DNA from: Channallabes apus | Lineage: Eukaryota > Chordata > Actinopteri > Siluriformes > Clariidae | Assembly: GCA_030522415.1 (NCBI GenBank) | Contig: CM060109.1 | Location: forward strand, 34,106,892 to 34,170,891 | Length of the DNA: 64,000 bases | Reading direction: 5' to 3' | Part shown: positions 38,589 to 51,770 of the stretch, piece by piece | Position numbering within the stretch: position 1 is the stretch's first letter | Layout of the letters: the number at the start of each line of letters is the position of its first letter | Translations under genes and position numbers: made by a program | The notes under the pieces: model-generated | Database searches by the model: none | Told to the model about the DNA's origin: nothing | Seen by the model: only the letters and a program-made list of their open reading frames with translations

Positions 38589-39500
38589 AATCATGGCAAG
38601 AATTTCCACGTGATTTAATGGCTTTCTTTCAGCATTAAGCAATTTTGTTGGCCCAACTTAATGTTCTTACTGTAGGTTCAGTCAAATTAATTTTATTAGG
38701 TTCATTTAACTTATTTACTACAGCTGCGTCCAACATAATTTAATACTGTTAACATAAATGAATAGCGTTGGTACAACAAATTTTTCAGTTGTAACTTAAG
38801 TTGATCCAACTCAAGTAAATTTAAATGTCAAGCCCTGGTCAACAGAATTCTGTGAAGGAAGGAAGCATAAGACAAACGGGATAAAACTGAGATTTTTATT
38901 TTACACCAGCAGGTGTAAAACTTGAAAAAGACAGGAGGCAGAGTTGTATTTGCATGAAATACAACTATTTAGAAAGATGGGAATCAATTCCTGCTTACCT
39001 TTTCCACACACCCGCCAAACGTTTGTCTTCTCAACAAACTGTGTTCTCTTCTCGTGATATCTTCTCGCGATGTTTGCTCTGATATTTCCGGTTTTCATAG
39101 TGACAAGATCTCTTTGGTTAATCTCAACATGATTGAATCTAATGCATGTTAAGTTGCTGAATTTCATGCAAATACAACATAATTTATTCATGTTTATCTT
39201 GGAAACATGAAATTATTATGTACAAAACACATATTACATTTTAGTACATGTAACAGGTAGCCATGTTCATTTTTTTGAGTGTACTAATTGAAAGATACAT
39301 TAATGGCGGGTTTATTTCATGCTTTGTTTCATTCTTACTGCTGCAAGTTTTATCACCCAGACATCCTATCAAAAGCAGATGAGCTTATGCATTTTACACC
39401 GGAATCACCGGCTGTTGATAACTTTTTATTTCTGGTTAAATTAGTTGTCAAGGTATTTTAGACAGAACTAAAATACCATTACTTGACAAAGAATGGAAGA
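38589..39500. other. Intergenic DNA
   Basis: No gene recognised. The stretch from 38600 to 38850 contains AACTTAA-type motifs that may belong to a decayed repeat. Confidence 0.35.
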
Positions 39501-39504
39501 GGAT

Positions 39505-41700
39505 TTTTCAGGGGTCGCAACAGTGAATGATCTGCCTCCATCTAATCCTATCCTCTGCATCTGCTTCTATCACACTAACTAACTTCATGTCCTCTCTCAC
39601 TGCATCCATAAATCTCCTCTTTGGTCTTCCTCCAGACCTCCTGCCTGGGAGTTTCAACTTTGGCATATTTCTACCAATATGCTCATAATCTACCTCAATC
39701 TGGCCTCTCTGACATAATCTCCAAAACATTTAACATGTGTTGACCCCCTGATGCACTCATTGTTGATCCTATCCGTCCTTGTCACCCTCAAAGGGAACCT
39801 CAACATCTTCATCTCTGCTACCTCCAACTCTGCCTCCTGTCTTTTCTTTAGTGCCACTGTCTCCAAACTGTAGACCAGTAGTGCAGGTCTCACCACTGTC
39901 TTTTACACCTTTCCTTTCATTCTCCATTCACACATTTCTCCACCTGTTCCAACCTGCCTGTACACGCATCTTCACCTTCTTTCCACATTCTCCGTTGCTC
40001 TGGACGTTGACCCTAAGTACTTAAAGTCCTGCACCTTCTTTACTTCTGTTCCCTGTAGCCTCACCATTCCCCTTGGGTCCTCCCTATTTACACACATGTA
40101 TTTCCTCTTGCTATGGCTAACCTCCATTACTCTGCTTTCCAGAGCATACCTCCACCCCTCTAGATTTTCCTCCACCGGTCCCTGCTCTTACTGCAGAGCA
40201 TAATGTAATCTGTAAACATCATAGTTCATGGAGACTCCTGTCTGCCCTCATCTGTCATCCTGTCCATCATAATAGCAAACAAGAAGGGTCTCAGAGCTGA
40301 TCCTTGATGCAGACCCACCTACACCTTGAACTCTTCTGTCATACCTACAGCACATCTCACCACTGTCTTATACTGTAGCTCTCATACTGTACATGTCCTG
40401 CACCACTCTAACATACAGTACTTCTCTGCCACTCCACACTTCCTCATACAATACCACAGCTCCTCTCTAGTCACCCTGTCATACACTTTCTCTACAAATC
40501 TACCAAGTCACAATGTAACTCTCTATTACCTTTTGTGTACTTTTCCATCAGCATCCTCAAAGCAAATAATGCCGCTGTTGTACTCTTTCTAGGCATGAAA
40601 CTGTATTGCTGCTCACAAATGCTCACCTCTGTCCTTAACCTAGCTTCCACTACTCTTTCACAAAGCTTCATTGTATGGCTCATCAGCTTTGTTTCTCTGT
40701 AGTTGCCATAACTGTGCACATCTCCCTTGTTCTTAAAGATCGGAACCAATACACTTCTTCTCCATTCCTCTGGGATCCTCTCACTCTCCAAGATCTTGTG
40801 AAACAGTCTAGTCAGAAACTCCACTTCCAACTCTTCTAAGCACTTCCACACATCCACAGATATGTCATTAGGACCAACTGTCTTTCCACTCTTCATCCTC
40901 TTCAATGCCCTCCTCTCCTCACTCTTACTGATTACTCAACAGTCACCTCTTCTACACTTCATTCTCTTTCATTTTCCTCATTCATCAACTCTTCAGAGTC
41001 AGCTCTTCAAACTACTCCTTCCATCTTCCCATCACCCTCCTGGCACCTGTCAGTACATTTCCATCCCTACCTTTAATCAATCTTTAACCTGCTGCACATC
41101 CTTTCCATCTCTATCTCTCTGCCTCGCCAACCTATAAAGATCCACATCTCGCTCCTTACTGTCCAACCTAGCCCTCATATGCTCTTTCTTTGGCCTTTGC
41201 CACCTCTACCTTCACCTTCACCTGCATCTCTCTGTACTCCTGTCTTCTCTCTTCGGGCCTCTCAGTGTCCCACTTCTTCTTAGCTAGCCTCTTTCTTTGA
41301 ATACACTCCTGGATTTCCTTCTTCCACCACCAAGTCTTCTTGTCCACTTTTCCCTTTCCTGGTGATACACCAAGTACCCCCCTACCTGTCTCCCTGATCA
41401 CATTAGCTGTACTTGTTCCAGTCAACTGGAAGTACCTCGTCTCAACTCCTCCCTGAAAACTACACAACATTCTGCCTTTTTCAACTTCCACCACTTTGTC
41501 CTATGCTCTGCCTTTGTCCTCTTCACCTTCCTCACCACCAGGGTCATTTTACACACCACCATCCTGTGTTGTCTGGCTACACTGCCCCCTACCAGTACTT
41601 TACAGTCACTGATCTTTTTTAATTTTTTCAGATTACAATGTCCACACAAGATGTAGTTAACCTGAGTGCTCATGCCTGCACTCCTGTACAATTTCCTGCC
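39505..41700 (-). mobile_element. LINE ORF2 fragment (FADD-type, same family as 19.8-22.4 kb)
   Basis: Minus-strand pieces in several frames: QHRMVVCKMTLVVRKVKRTK, then WWWKKEIQECIQRKR, MKSGKTVGPNDISVDVWK, FLTRLFHKILE, MRQVEENLEGWRYALE-type text near 40175, YMCVNREDPRGMVRLQG, RPALLVYSLETVALKKRQEA and GRRSGGRPKRRFMDAVREDM before a final RWRQIIHC. It keeps the 3' end of the ORF but lacks the endonuclease and has many stops. Confidence 0.85.
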
Positions 41701-42050
41701 CTTTTATGTAGTGTCCGTAACTTAATTTTTTTTATTATTTCACATGAAAACACAAACTTGTAAAAGTGTTTTAGTTAAAAATGCAAAATTGTAACGATAT
41801 GGCAACATGAATTTGACAGATGTTATGGCTACAGACATTACAGATTTTTTGCTTTTTTACCCTTTTACCAAAATCTATTTTTACAAGTCATATGCTTCTA
41901 GAAGCTTACACCAATTTTAGTAACAATGAGAAATTTGCATTTTAAATTATTATTTTTTGAAGCGAAGCAGTATAACACTGTAAAATGGCCTCTTTTGGTG
42001 CATAGTTGTTTTTTTTTATATATATGTAAACAACTATTTTCCTATGGCAA
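41701..42050. other. Intergenic DNA
   Basis: AT-rich; nothing recognised. Confidence 0.35.
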
Positions 42051-42060
42051 GCCGTTTAGG

Positions 42061-42245
42061 AAAATATTCATGAGAGAATTTAATGAAAACTCCATACAGT
42101 ATATATTGAATGAAAAGTCTGAATATATTGAATGAAACTCTCAATTCAATATATTCAGAATCCATTCAATATATATTGAGTTTCATTCAATTATATCGAG
42201 TTTTCATTAAATTCTCTCAGGAATATTTTTCTATAGATCATGATG

Positions 42246-42279
<34 letters not shown>

Positions 42280-42289
42280 CATCATGATC
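42061..42289. repeat. Large imperfect palindrome plus a second AT-core hairpin
   Basis: The arms 42061-42147 and 42148-42232 are near-complementary (GAGAGAATTTAATGAAAACT on the left, its reverse on the right). Immediately next to it, 42236-42289 is a perfect hairpin: GATCATGATGTTC, a TA core, and the complement. It may be a foldback element. Confidence 0.85.
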
Positions 42290-45060
42290 ATGTAACTTGC
42301 CTACTAGAGAAACCCTCCTCTTTCCAGTTGTTGTAACTTATTGTGTTACTATTGTGTAACTAATGCCAGTCATTTCTTTGAAATAAGACCATACTGACCA
42401 TCAAGCAAGTTTTGGATATGATTTGCACTTATTTTTAAGCTTTGCCTCTGCTGTTCACTCTCTCCTACTGTAGTAACTTTTATTTCTTTGGTCCTTTTCA
42501 GTGGCTCTTTAAGTAGTTTAGGGGTTCTTGTTGCCCAAAAGAGTTAATGGTGAGTACTTTCTGGTAAACGGTGGGTTTAATAGTTCTACATAAAATCTGA
42601 ACCTTTTTTTTTTTTTTTATCATGTACACATTATTTTGGTTTTGACCTTGTCTGTCTATTGACTGTCTGTCTCTTTGTTTACTGAGGTACGCCTTGTGTA
42701 GTCTAGTTTGTTTGTTATTCACCTGTATCACGACTCTGACTTCAGTTTGCCCTTTGGATTTGTCTGCTTTGCTGTTTCTTAATAAGACCTTACATCCTGC
42801 CTGTGCCTGACACATCATTTGATACAACTTAATAACCACTGAAATGTTTCAATGAAAGGTCTACTGTGGCATTTTCAATAGCCCAGATAAGACCAAAAGC
42901 ATATTGCTGGATCAACAGAGCTATATTATGCAGATTCCTGGTACAAATTTGTCTTATTAACCTAACACAGTTAATGGAAAAGGAGAAAGAAAATAGCATT
43001 AAAAAAAGAAGAAAAACTGCAACTAGTGATACTATACAGTACATTTGCTTTATTTTTTTGTTGAGGTGATGTTGTTTTATCTATGGTGACTTGAATGAAG
43101 TCCATGTTGGATGTCATTTGACATCTGAATATTTTAAAGGTCAATCTGATATGGGTGAAAAAAAGGACAGTTTGAAATGTGAAATGGCTTTGAAGGTTTT
43201 TTTTACAACATTAATTAAATGAGGAGGGGAATTACATACAGTATGATGGCACTGGTAGGATATCATAAAATAAAAAGCATGAAAATTACTTTTCAAGAAA
43301 GACATCTAGTTCTTGGCAGAGCTGATGATTGCCACCCCAGTTCTACACGCTCATCCAATATTATAATCCAATATTATTATGAAACAGTAAAAATATTTAT
43401 TTATGGTTGTGCCTAAATAATGTTAATTTTTTAAAAACAATTTAAACTTTTGATTACTGCTCTAATCTTTACATTTCTCTCTCAGATTAATAAAGTGATC
43501 TATCTATATTGTAGAGTCAGCGCCACAAAGTTTACATTTAGTAGTCGGACATCTAACATGGACTCCAGCTCAACAAAATTTAAAGCAATTTAGCAATATT
43601 GAAATGTAGCCAAATACTGTAACCTGCACTGCATGGTACTAAGACACTTTATATAGTTTTTCTTATTATGTTTCTACATGCCTAAAAACACATCTTGTCA
43701 TTTACTAAAGCCAATTAGGATGTAAATGGAGTTGAGGCCAATAACCTCTTTCCCTGCTCATTGTTATTGGCTTGGTTCATATTGGACCAGGGCATAATAG
43801 CATTTGAAGCATATCTGCATCTTCCAGCTGTGACTGGGTAGGAAGCTGTAAGATACACTTATTTCTAAAACATCAGATTTATGCCAAGAAGGGAAATTAC
43901 AAATACAAGAAATGGAAATATCTGATCAGACATAATTGCTCAGTTGCTCTCATAAGAAATTTAATAAGAACTTGCCAATAGCAGGCTGTTCTTTACCTCT
44001 TACATTTTGACAGTGAAATAGATGCTGTGACTTTTTTTAGATCCCTTTTGATTTTCACACTGAATGAATAATTCCTTTCCTTTAGAAAATTTCCTTCTCA
44101 ACACCATAAGGCACTTTATATTCAGACATATGTGCCTCCTCTTAGTGCTGTAGGGCAGAGCAAACACGTCATTACATACTTAGAAAAAGGAATTGTTTTC
44201 AGTCCAGTTTCTTTACCTTAACAGTTTCAGATGAATGTTTTTTGTTTGTTAAGCCACGCCAGTGACCTATGAATCGTTTAAACTTAAAAAAACATCTAAG
44301 TTAAGGCATGAACCAGTAACAAACAGGTGCAAATAATTACCTTTTTCAGGCCGCTGATTATTGTACTGGTTGATATTGAATGACTGAATGGATGAGTGGT
44401 TGAAATAACTGAGAGGGGAAATTAGGTTAATCGGATGTTACAGTACATAAACAACCAATTTTTTAATTGTATCTTTAGGCACTTTGCAGCCTGTCGCACT
44501 ATAACAGTTTCTCCTATTTCTTGAATTTACTCTACACAATTTAATTTTATTTAATATAATGAAATTAGGGGTGGCTCAAGTCTTTTGTACAGTACTGTAT
44601 ATCTGTATATCTCAGCAAATAAAAAGAGTCACACGTCTTGCAGTATGTATGATAATGCAAGGTTGATGTACAATATAAACCAGCAATCAATCAAATACAG
44701 CATTGTAGTGAGCCTCATTACAGCTTAAAAATGAAACCATGTTACATACTGTATTGCAATATTTAAGCTGTAAAAACCTGATAAGACACAATGTTTTCTT
44801 CTTGCAATGTTGTATTCTTAATCTTAAACTGTAAAAGAAGTCAACAGTTGTACAAGTTTATATGTTACATAAAACACGCTTCAATCTGCCTCCTTGACTT
44901 GTCCACCACAGCGCTGCACTACCGTTCACAATATGTTCACCACAAATAAGCGCAGCATGGTCAAAAGATTCAAGTGCCATCAGTAATGCCTACTACAATT
45001 AGAATGAATTTAGTCTGCAGTAGGAGGAGGATGCTGTGTAAAATAAGGGAAATCTTCTTT
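42290..45060. other. Intergenic DNA
   Basis: No gene recognised. The segment 43690-43860 is less AT-rich, non-repetitive and contains CCAAT and ATTGTTATT motifs; a regulatory role is possible but unsupported. Confidence 0.35.
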
Positions 45061-45062
45061 TC

Positions 45063-45087
45063 TCACACACACACGCACACACACGCA

Positions 45088-45121
<34 letters not shown>
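45063..45121. repeat. (CA)n microsatellite
   Basis: CA repeat with some CG interruptions in its first half and about 18 uninterrupted units at the end. Confidence 0.97.
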
Positions 45122-45123
<2 letters not shown>

Positions 45124-45475
45124 ATATCCAGGATCTTTGGGAGGCTTAATATAAACTATATATTTGCATCAACAATAGAAAATAATGTCTGAGTGTAACT
45201 CTTCCTAAATGGAAAAGAGTAGTAAAGCTGCAGAAGCTTTAAAAGTATCATGTTTTAGGGTAGCAACTTACCGCTTCATCCAGAGCCTTTGAACATAAAG
45301 TACTTATTGGTACAAACTTGGGCAGATGTTATTCTCATCATGATATGGTCCATCTTAAAGAATGTGGCAATTGGCTCTTACTGAGACCAGGCCAATTGAT
45401 TTTATAGACATTACAGACAAGCATGCGGGTGGGAACTTGCTCATTCAGTCCTAAGAGCATTAGTGATGGCAGGTT

Positions 45476-45690
45476 TTGAATTCAGGGGGAGGAGGTGGTC
45501 TCGGTTGCAGTTGGCATTCCAATTCATCCCAAAGGTGTTCAGTGGAGTTGAGGTTAGGGCTCATGTTCTTCCATGCTAACACTGCCAAACTATGTCTTTG
45601 TTGTCCTAGCTTTGTGCTCAGAGACACTGTTATGCTGGAACAGATTTGGGTTCCTTAGTTCTACTGAAAGGGAACTGTAATGTCATCATC
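45476..45690 (-). mobile_element. Fragment of a decayed Tc1-like transposon
   Basis: Phrases such as AATTCATCCCAAAGGTGTTC and TTATGCTGGAACAGATTTGG are typical of the reverse strand of fish Tc1 transposase genes. Ends are not recognisable. Confidence 0.6.
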
Positions 45691-46643
45691 AATATAACAT
45701 TTTCAGTTGTGAATAATGTGTAAACTGAATAATTGTGTTTTTAATAAAGTGTAAGAGTACAGAAAATTATAGTAGTTCTGCATGTTAATCAAATATAGCA
45801 TATTATTTTACATTAGTACATATTCCATGTTTGTACTGTACATATAACCCATTGTGCTGAGATGTGTAGTAACCTATAAATACCCACAGCATAGATTATG
45901 AGCTCAATAAAGTTCAGATAAAATCCGGTCATGCACAAAGTAAAAAAAAAAAAAAAAAAACAGCCCAGAACCTAATTTAGGGATCAATAAAATGACTTAA
46001 TCTAAGCCTTACATTTTATTTTGGTCACCTTATTTAAAAATATTGGTGAATACAATTTGTTTTGTATGCATAAGATTATTTTACTTTGTGGAAGATCTTA
46101 CTTCAATAGTTTAAATGCATTCCATAAAACTCTTCTAACAAACCATGCCACTTTTAAATATTTTCTTAATATATTTACTCTAAATAATCTTTCCCTTCAC
46201 AAAAATAAAGGCAAAACAATGATTATATGGCAGGATTTTTGACAACACACCAAAAAAAATAAAGAAGTCGGGTGAATGAAGATGGACTTGAGAAGCAATG
46301 AGAAAAACAGTCGATTCTATCACTCCAGAAAGCACTACAACATACTGTAGTATACCTTAATGCTTTGGTTAAGAACTGGATATGGATGGAAAAATGATAG
46401 CTATTTCAGATACATTGTTAGCTTCTACATATTTGTGCTTTATCCTTCGTGCAAGCAAAGTCAGTAATACTTTTATGGAAACTTATACCTCTCCCCTCTA
46501 ATAGTTAAAAAGGAAGTAAGGATGTTTATTGTCTATCTTGACTGTCATTCCATAATGTTGTCCTCATGCAAAACTCTAGTTAAAGTGTTCATGGTTTTCT
46601 AACTGGACCAGGGTCTTCCTCAAGCTGCTGTCATCCGGTGAGG
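45691..46643. other. lmo7 3' flank / 3' UTR
   Basis: The lmo7 transcript should continue here on the minus strand after the stop at 46644-46646. AT-rich; a poly-A run lies at about 45943-45960. No separate gene seen. Confidence 0.4.
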
Positions 46644-46666
46644 TCACATGGCAGTGGGCTGCCCTG
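46644..46666 (-). CDS. lmo7: lmo7 last coding exon, 23 bp
   Basis: After the acceptor CTCCACAG it reads GQPTAM and a TGA. The mammalian protein ends in nearly the same residues, which supports this tiny exon. Confidence 0.85.
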
Positions 46667-49600
46667 CTGTGGAGGGAACACAATTTTCCATGATTTCAAA
46701 ACAACTAGGATTCTTTTTTTAATTTAGTTTGACTTATGATGTACAAGATGGTGACAAATTTAATTAAAGAGTAACAGTGACTCTGATGTCGTTTAGGTTC
46801 ATTTTTCTCCTTAGAGGGTAACATCACCAAAAATTACGAAAACCGAAAACATTATTCGAACTGATCACTTTGATGAAACATTTTTATCCTGATAGGAATG
46901 GTGTTCATAACTCATCACTCATTAGTCACTCATCTCTATTTATGTATAGAGTTAATGATGGCTTACTTTTGATGCGCATATAGCAGGAGTTACAGAAGAG
47001 CTGTTTGTTTCGTATTCTGACTTCAGCTCCAATTTCTGAGCCGCCAAGGTCAGTTTTACATTTAATGCACTGTAATATAAGACACAGGGATGCAGAGTAA
47101 GAACACTGTGTGTAGGCCAACCGCATACCAACCAAAGTGGACAGATAATCTCTGACTCAGTGAGGCAGTAAGTCTCTATATTATAATAAAAGGAAACCCT
47201 TAATATGAGAGGAAACCATTCACCAGCAGGCCAGAGACCAAGCAGAAATTAAAAATTTATACAAGACTATAAAGCATATGAAGCTGTGAAAGTAGGGAGG
47301 CCAGCAGTCATTATACAACTACTGTATAATGCTTCACAGATACAGAAGAAGGAAATGCAAGAGAATCAGTTGGATTGTCACAATCATCCTAATGCAGATG
47401 CAACCATTCCAGGGAGATACAATGTTAGATTAATTTATTATTTCATGTATACAACGTGAGGGTTATGAGATTAATAAGGTCTGAGTATTACAGGTTAGAC
47501 ATTCGTCCAGGTTGATCTGAACCCCAAGAGAGGGGAGTTTAAAACTCTCACCTTAAAGCAATGTAAATGATAACAGAGCCCCAGGGACTCGATGATCATT
47601 GCTGCTCCTTTGCCCAGTGGCATAGCACAGTTAGTACACATTTTCTTGCCACTTACTGACCTAAATTATAGAATGTAAATATGACCTGAGAGATCAGCAG
47701 AATGAATAGCCATAATCATTCAAATGACTTTGTATATGTTCTAGGACTTTAGACATAGTACAGTTCACATGGGTATTAATGTTGTATGGAAGCCTGAGGG
47801 CTACACCTAATTTTACATCAGACTCTGGCACCTATAGGATTTGACTTCACAATGTTCCAGAACATTTCTAATGCTTAAAGGAATGTACATAAAGTACCTG
47901 TTTCGTGAGGATGACTGATTCTCAGGACTTGTGGGCGTGGTGGCTGTTGACTGGGAAAATAATGGCCTTTGGGAGTTTAGAGATTGAAATGAAGGCAGTG
48001 TGGCAGCACCTGAGTATCCACTTTGGATCGAAGAAGAGCCTGAGTTAGATGAATAAGGACGACTATAGTCTGGAGTGGACGAATTTGTGCCCGGAGTCCA
48101 TGATGACCTCCAGGACGTGCGGTTTGTTGTCATGTCCAGGTTGTCTAGAGATTCACCTCTATCAAGCCAGTACAAAAGCCAAATCACACAATCAATGAAA
48201 TTTGTATAGTTATGGCATCATACTGAGCCTCATATACCACTTAACATATGTTTGCTATGGCTTTATCAAGTGATCTGTCAATGTCAAAGAGACATTGACC
48301 ACTGTCATTTAATATGGTGTCACAGTCTTTTTGATCCTGCCATGTTAAATAGAGTAAACACACACTAACCTCCTCATAGGAAGGCTTGTTGGCTCTTTGT
48401 TTACACTATTCATGGCATTTTGACGAATCCAGCTGCTATCTGTGAGCAAGGCATTCTTCTTCTTCATGTCTTGGATGATCTGCTGCCTTTCCACTTCAGC
48501 CTGAGTGGCCGGCTCTGTTTTATCCTGGCCGGCCTTATTCAAAGAGCTCTGACCCATACCACTGCTTATGGCTGGAAACAATATATAATTTTATAATTTA
48601 TTATCAGAGAAAGTATAATAAATAGAAATAATCCACAAAGCATCACTTCATTTCTGTTGTAATCAAACAGTTGGATCACATGTATAGCTTGTATACATGG
48701 CACTTATATCCTGAATTAGGAATCAAATAGGAATTTATAAAGATTGATTGATTGTTGGAGAAATCACATTCTCAATCAGACTTGATTACATCCATTGATC
48801 ATAGATCATAGCTGATCAGATGATTGGCTGGGCTACATAATTAGCATGGTCACACTCCATGGCCCACCTCTCTCTGGGTTACTGTATCTCATAGCACTAA
48901 GGATGTTTCTCCTTTCTAGTTCCAGCTCAGATGCAGTCTGCTGTCTCAGAACATGAGGATCTTTCTTCCTTCGTAATTCTTCCTCCAGAAGCCAACCTGC
49001 CAGGCCCCTGTGCTTGCTATACACACCTGCATACAGCCGCACACACACTGACATGGCTCTATACTAACTGTAAGTAGCTAGCTGTAAGTTCTCGCTGTAA
49101 GTTCTGTAAATCAATTTCATTAGACTCCACTTTGACTGTATAAACCTTTCTTCAGGAATAGACAGGATCTGATATGGCCACGCTCTGTATCTGTTAATTA
49201 ACTGACCTTTAATATCTGTGCGATCTATATCATCCAGCTCTGGAGTAGATTTTGACTTGGTCCTGTAAATGTATTAACCAAAAATTATTACAAAATATAT
49301 ATAGGATATGTGACAGTTTATAAAATCACAAACCTTTTTTTGTTTATTACGCAGCTAATCTTCTTAAAAGCACATTTGATGCAGTTTGTCACATGCAGTG
49401 TGTCCACAAATTTTTTTTATATTTACCTGTGTAAGTAGGATAGCTCAGGAAAAGTATACTCCCCATCACTGTTATCAAACAGCAAAAGCAGAGGGTTATA
49501 GAAAAAAGCAGAGGGTTATAGCATTCACACACGGTTGGGCACACATAATAAAGACTGTAAGCTGTTTTATGGTCTAGTTGTTAATGCATGACAACACACA

Positions 49601-51739
49601 AAATGAGTATTTGTCATTCACAGGAAACAAACATGCAGTAATGGTGAAAGGACTTGATACAGTTCTTGTTATTACGCTATGTATATGGGTATGAAACATG
49701 CCGCTGTACAGTATAATGCAGCCTCGGCAAACATGCTTAAAGTTCCTCATCTCCTTGTGTCACAATTGTACATTGCCTCCAAACAATTTAATTGCTAAAG
49801 CTATAAGTGACCATAAGTTTTCAGCTGAAGTTTAACCAAATTCTCCGGAATCTCAGTGTGATCACTGCTACTTACTTTGCCTGAAGTCTTCGTTGAGCCT
49901 CTTGGCGCCTCTTTTCTCCCTCCTCTCTGCTCTTCTGAAGTCTCTGTGCCTCCTCCTCCCTCCTTTTCTTTTCCTCCTCTCTTCGTTTAAGCTCCACTTC
50001 TTCCTTCTTTCTCTCCTCTTCCAGTCGTTTCTGTTCTTCCCTCTTCTTCTCCTCTTCCCTTCTTTTCACCTCTTCCTCAAGGCGCTTCTGTTCCTCCTTT
50101 TTTTCCCTCTCCTCCTCAAGGCGCTTCTGTTCCTCTTTCCTTTTCACCTCAAGGCGCTCCTGTTCCTCCTTTCTTTTCCTCTCCTCCTCAAGGTGCTTCT
50201 GTTCCTCCCTTCTTTTCCTCTCCTCTTTTTCTTTGAGGGCCAGTCTCGAGGCCTCCTGCTCCAGCTTAAGGTTCCTCATCTCCTGTTTTGTGGCATCAGA
50301 AATATTTTTTAGACAGGTTTGCTCTTTGAGCAAACAAGATTTGAGCAAATAAGACATTCTTTTGGAAAGAATTCCTTCTTTATTCAGGTTTAACAATTTT
50401 TCCTATCCTAAACTTGTTTTATACAACAGTAAAGATGAACAAATTACCCTATTGCATAAGCTAAAGCTACTACTAGTAGAAACGTAACACAGGCATGCAG
50501 TGCTGAAGGTCACAATTTAAATAAATGCTTTCTTCAAAGTCAAATAGAATCATAATTTTACTGTACTCCAACTGACTACATACTTTAAACTACTATAAAA
50601 CTTTTAAATAATTAGAAAAATAACTTGTAGTAAGTTTATACTGTAGTGCAGTAAAAGTAAACCATATTTGCCTTTAAAGCAGTATTTGATATTAAGTAAA
50701 CACCTCTGTATTTGGGGCTCAAACATGATTATTGTTGGTATTTGTTATTATTTTATTTTATTTCATTTTGTTTAAACATTCTTATAGTAATCCTGTTTAG
50801 TTAGCTCATGCTAGCTATTTGTCTCATACTAGCCAACATAAAAATCTGTAGGGAATTGCTTCTCTCACAGCTACAATATTGCCACTTTTGAAGAAAACTT
50901 TGCTCATATATGTTTTTTTTTTTAAATATAGTTTTGATAAATAAATACCTGGATTCCGTTTAGTATTTTTTCTCATTTAAAATATTAGTGTATCTCTAGT
51001 TTTCTTCAAAGAAGCTGCTAGGATTTTTTTTTTCTTTTTTAATAAAAGCTTGGATACCTCTAGATTTTTTGAGCCTGCTGTTACAGCCACTTGCTGGGCT
51101 TTTCTAAACTCTTCGTCCATCTTTTCTTGATCTCGTCGATACTTTTCCTGCAGGAAAGCAAATGAAAATATTTTTTTAACCTTGTGCCACAAGTGACCCA
51201 TATTAGTAATAAAACTTTAAAGTATTTAGAAAAATAACTTTATACTGTAGTACAGAAAAAAGTAAACCATATTTGTCTTTAAATCAGTACTTGATATTAA
51301 GTAAACACCTCTCTATTTTGGGCTTAAACATGATTATTGTTGGCTGTTAATGATTACTGTTATATAGGATTCTAATAACCCCACTTATCTGCCAGTTGAA
51401 AACTTTCAACTGTAAATACAGATAAATAATGGGTATGTGTTATTATTTTAACATATAAGACTCGGATAAAAAATACGCTGTCAAGATGTTACTTGGAGCT
51501 GGCGGTCCTGCTCTTTTTGCCATTTTTCCTGTCGCCTGCGCTCTTCCTCCGGGTCCCAGGACCAGCGAGTAGACGAGGTTGAGAGAGAGGAAGCCAGCTG
51601 CTAGAGAACACAAATGCATTTCTTTCATTTAACCAGCAAGCACAAATGTGGTTTACTAGACGACCATAATTATAAAAATTACTATTTTGCCAAGTAGTTT
51701 AATGTTTTAAAGGCTGTGCCTATATTCATGGCAGAAGCA

Positions 51740-51770
<31 letters not shown>

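Noticed and set aside
49893..50312. Plus-strand frame of 139 codons, Leu/Phe/Ser-rich, like a membrane protein
   Set aside because: It is the complement of the Glu/Lys-rich lmo7 exon; not a gene.
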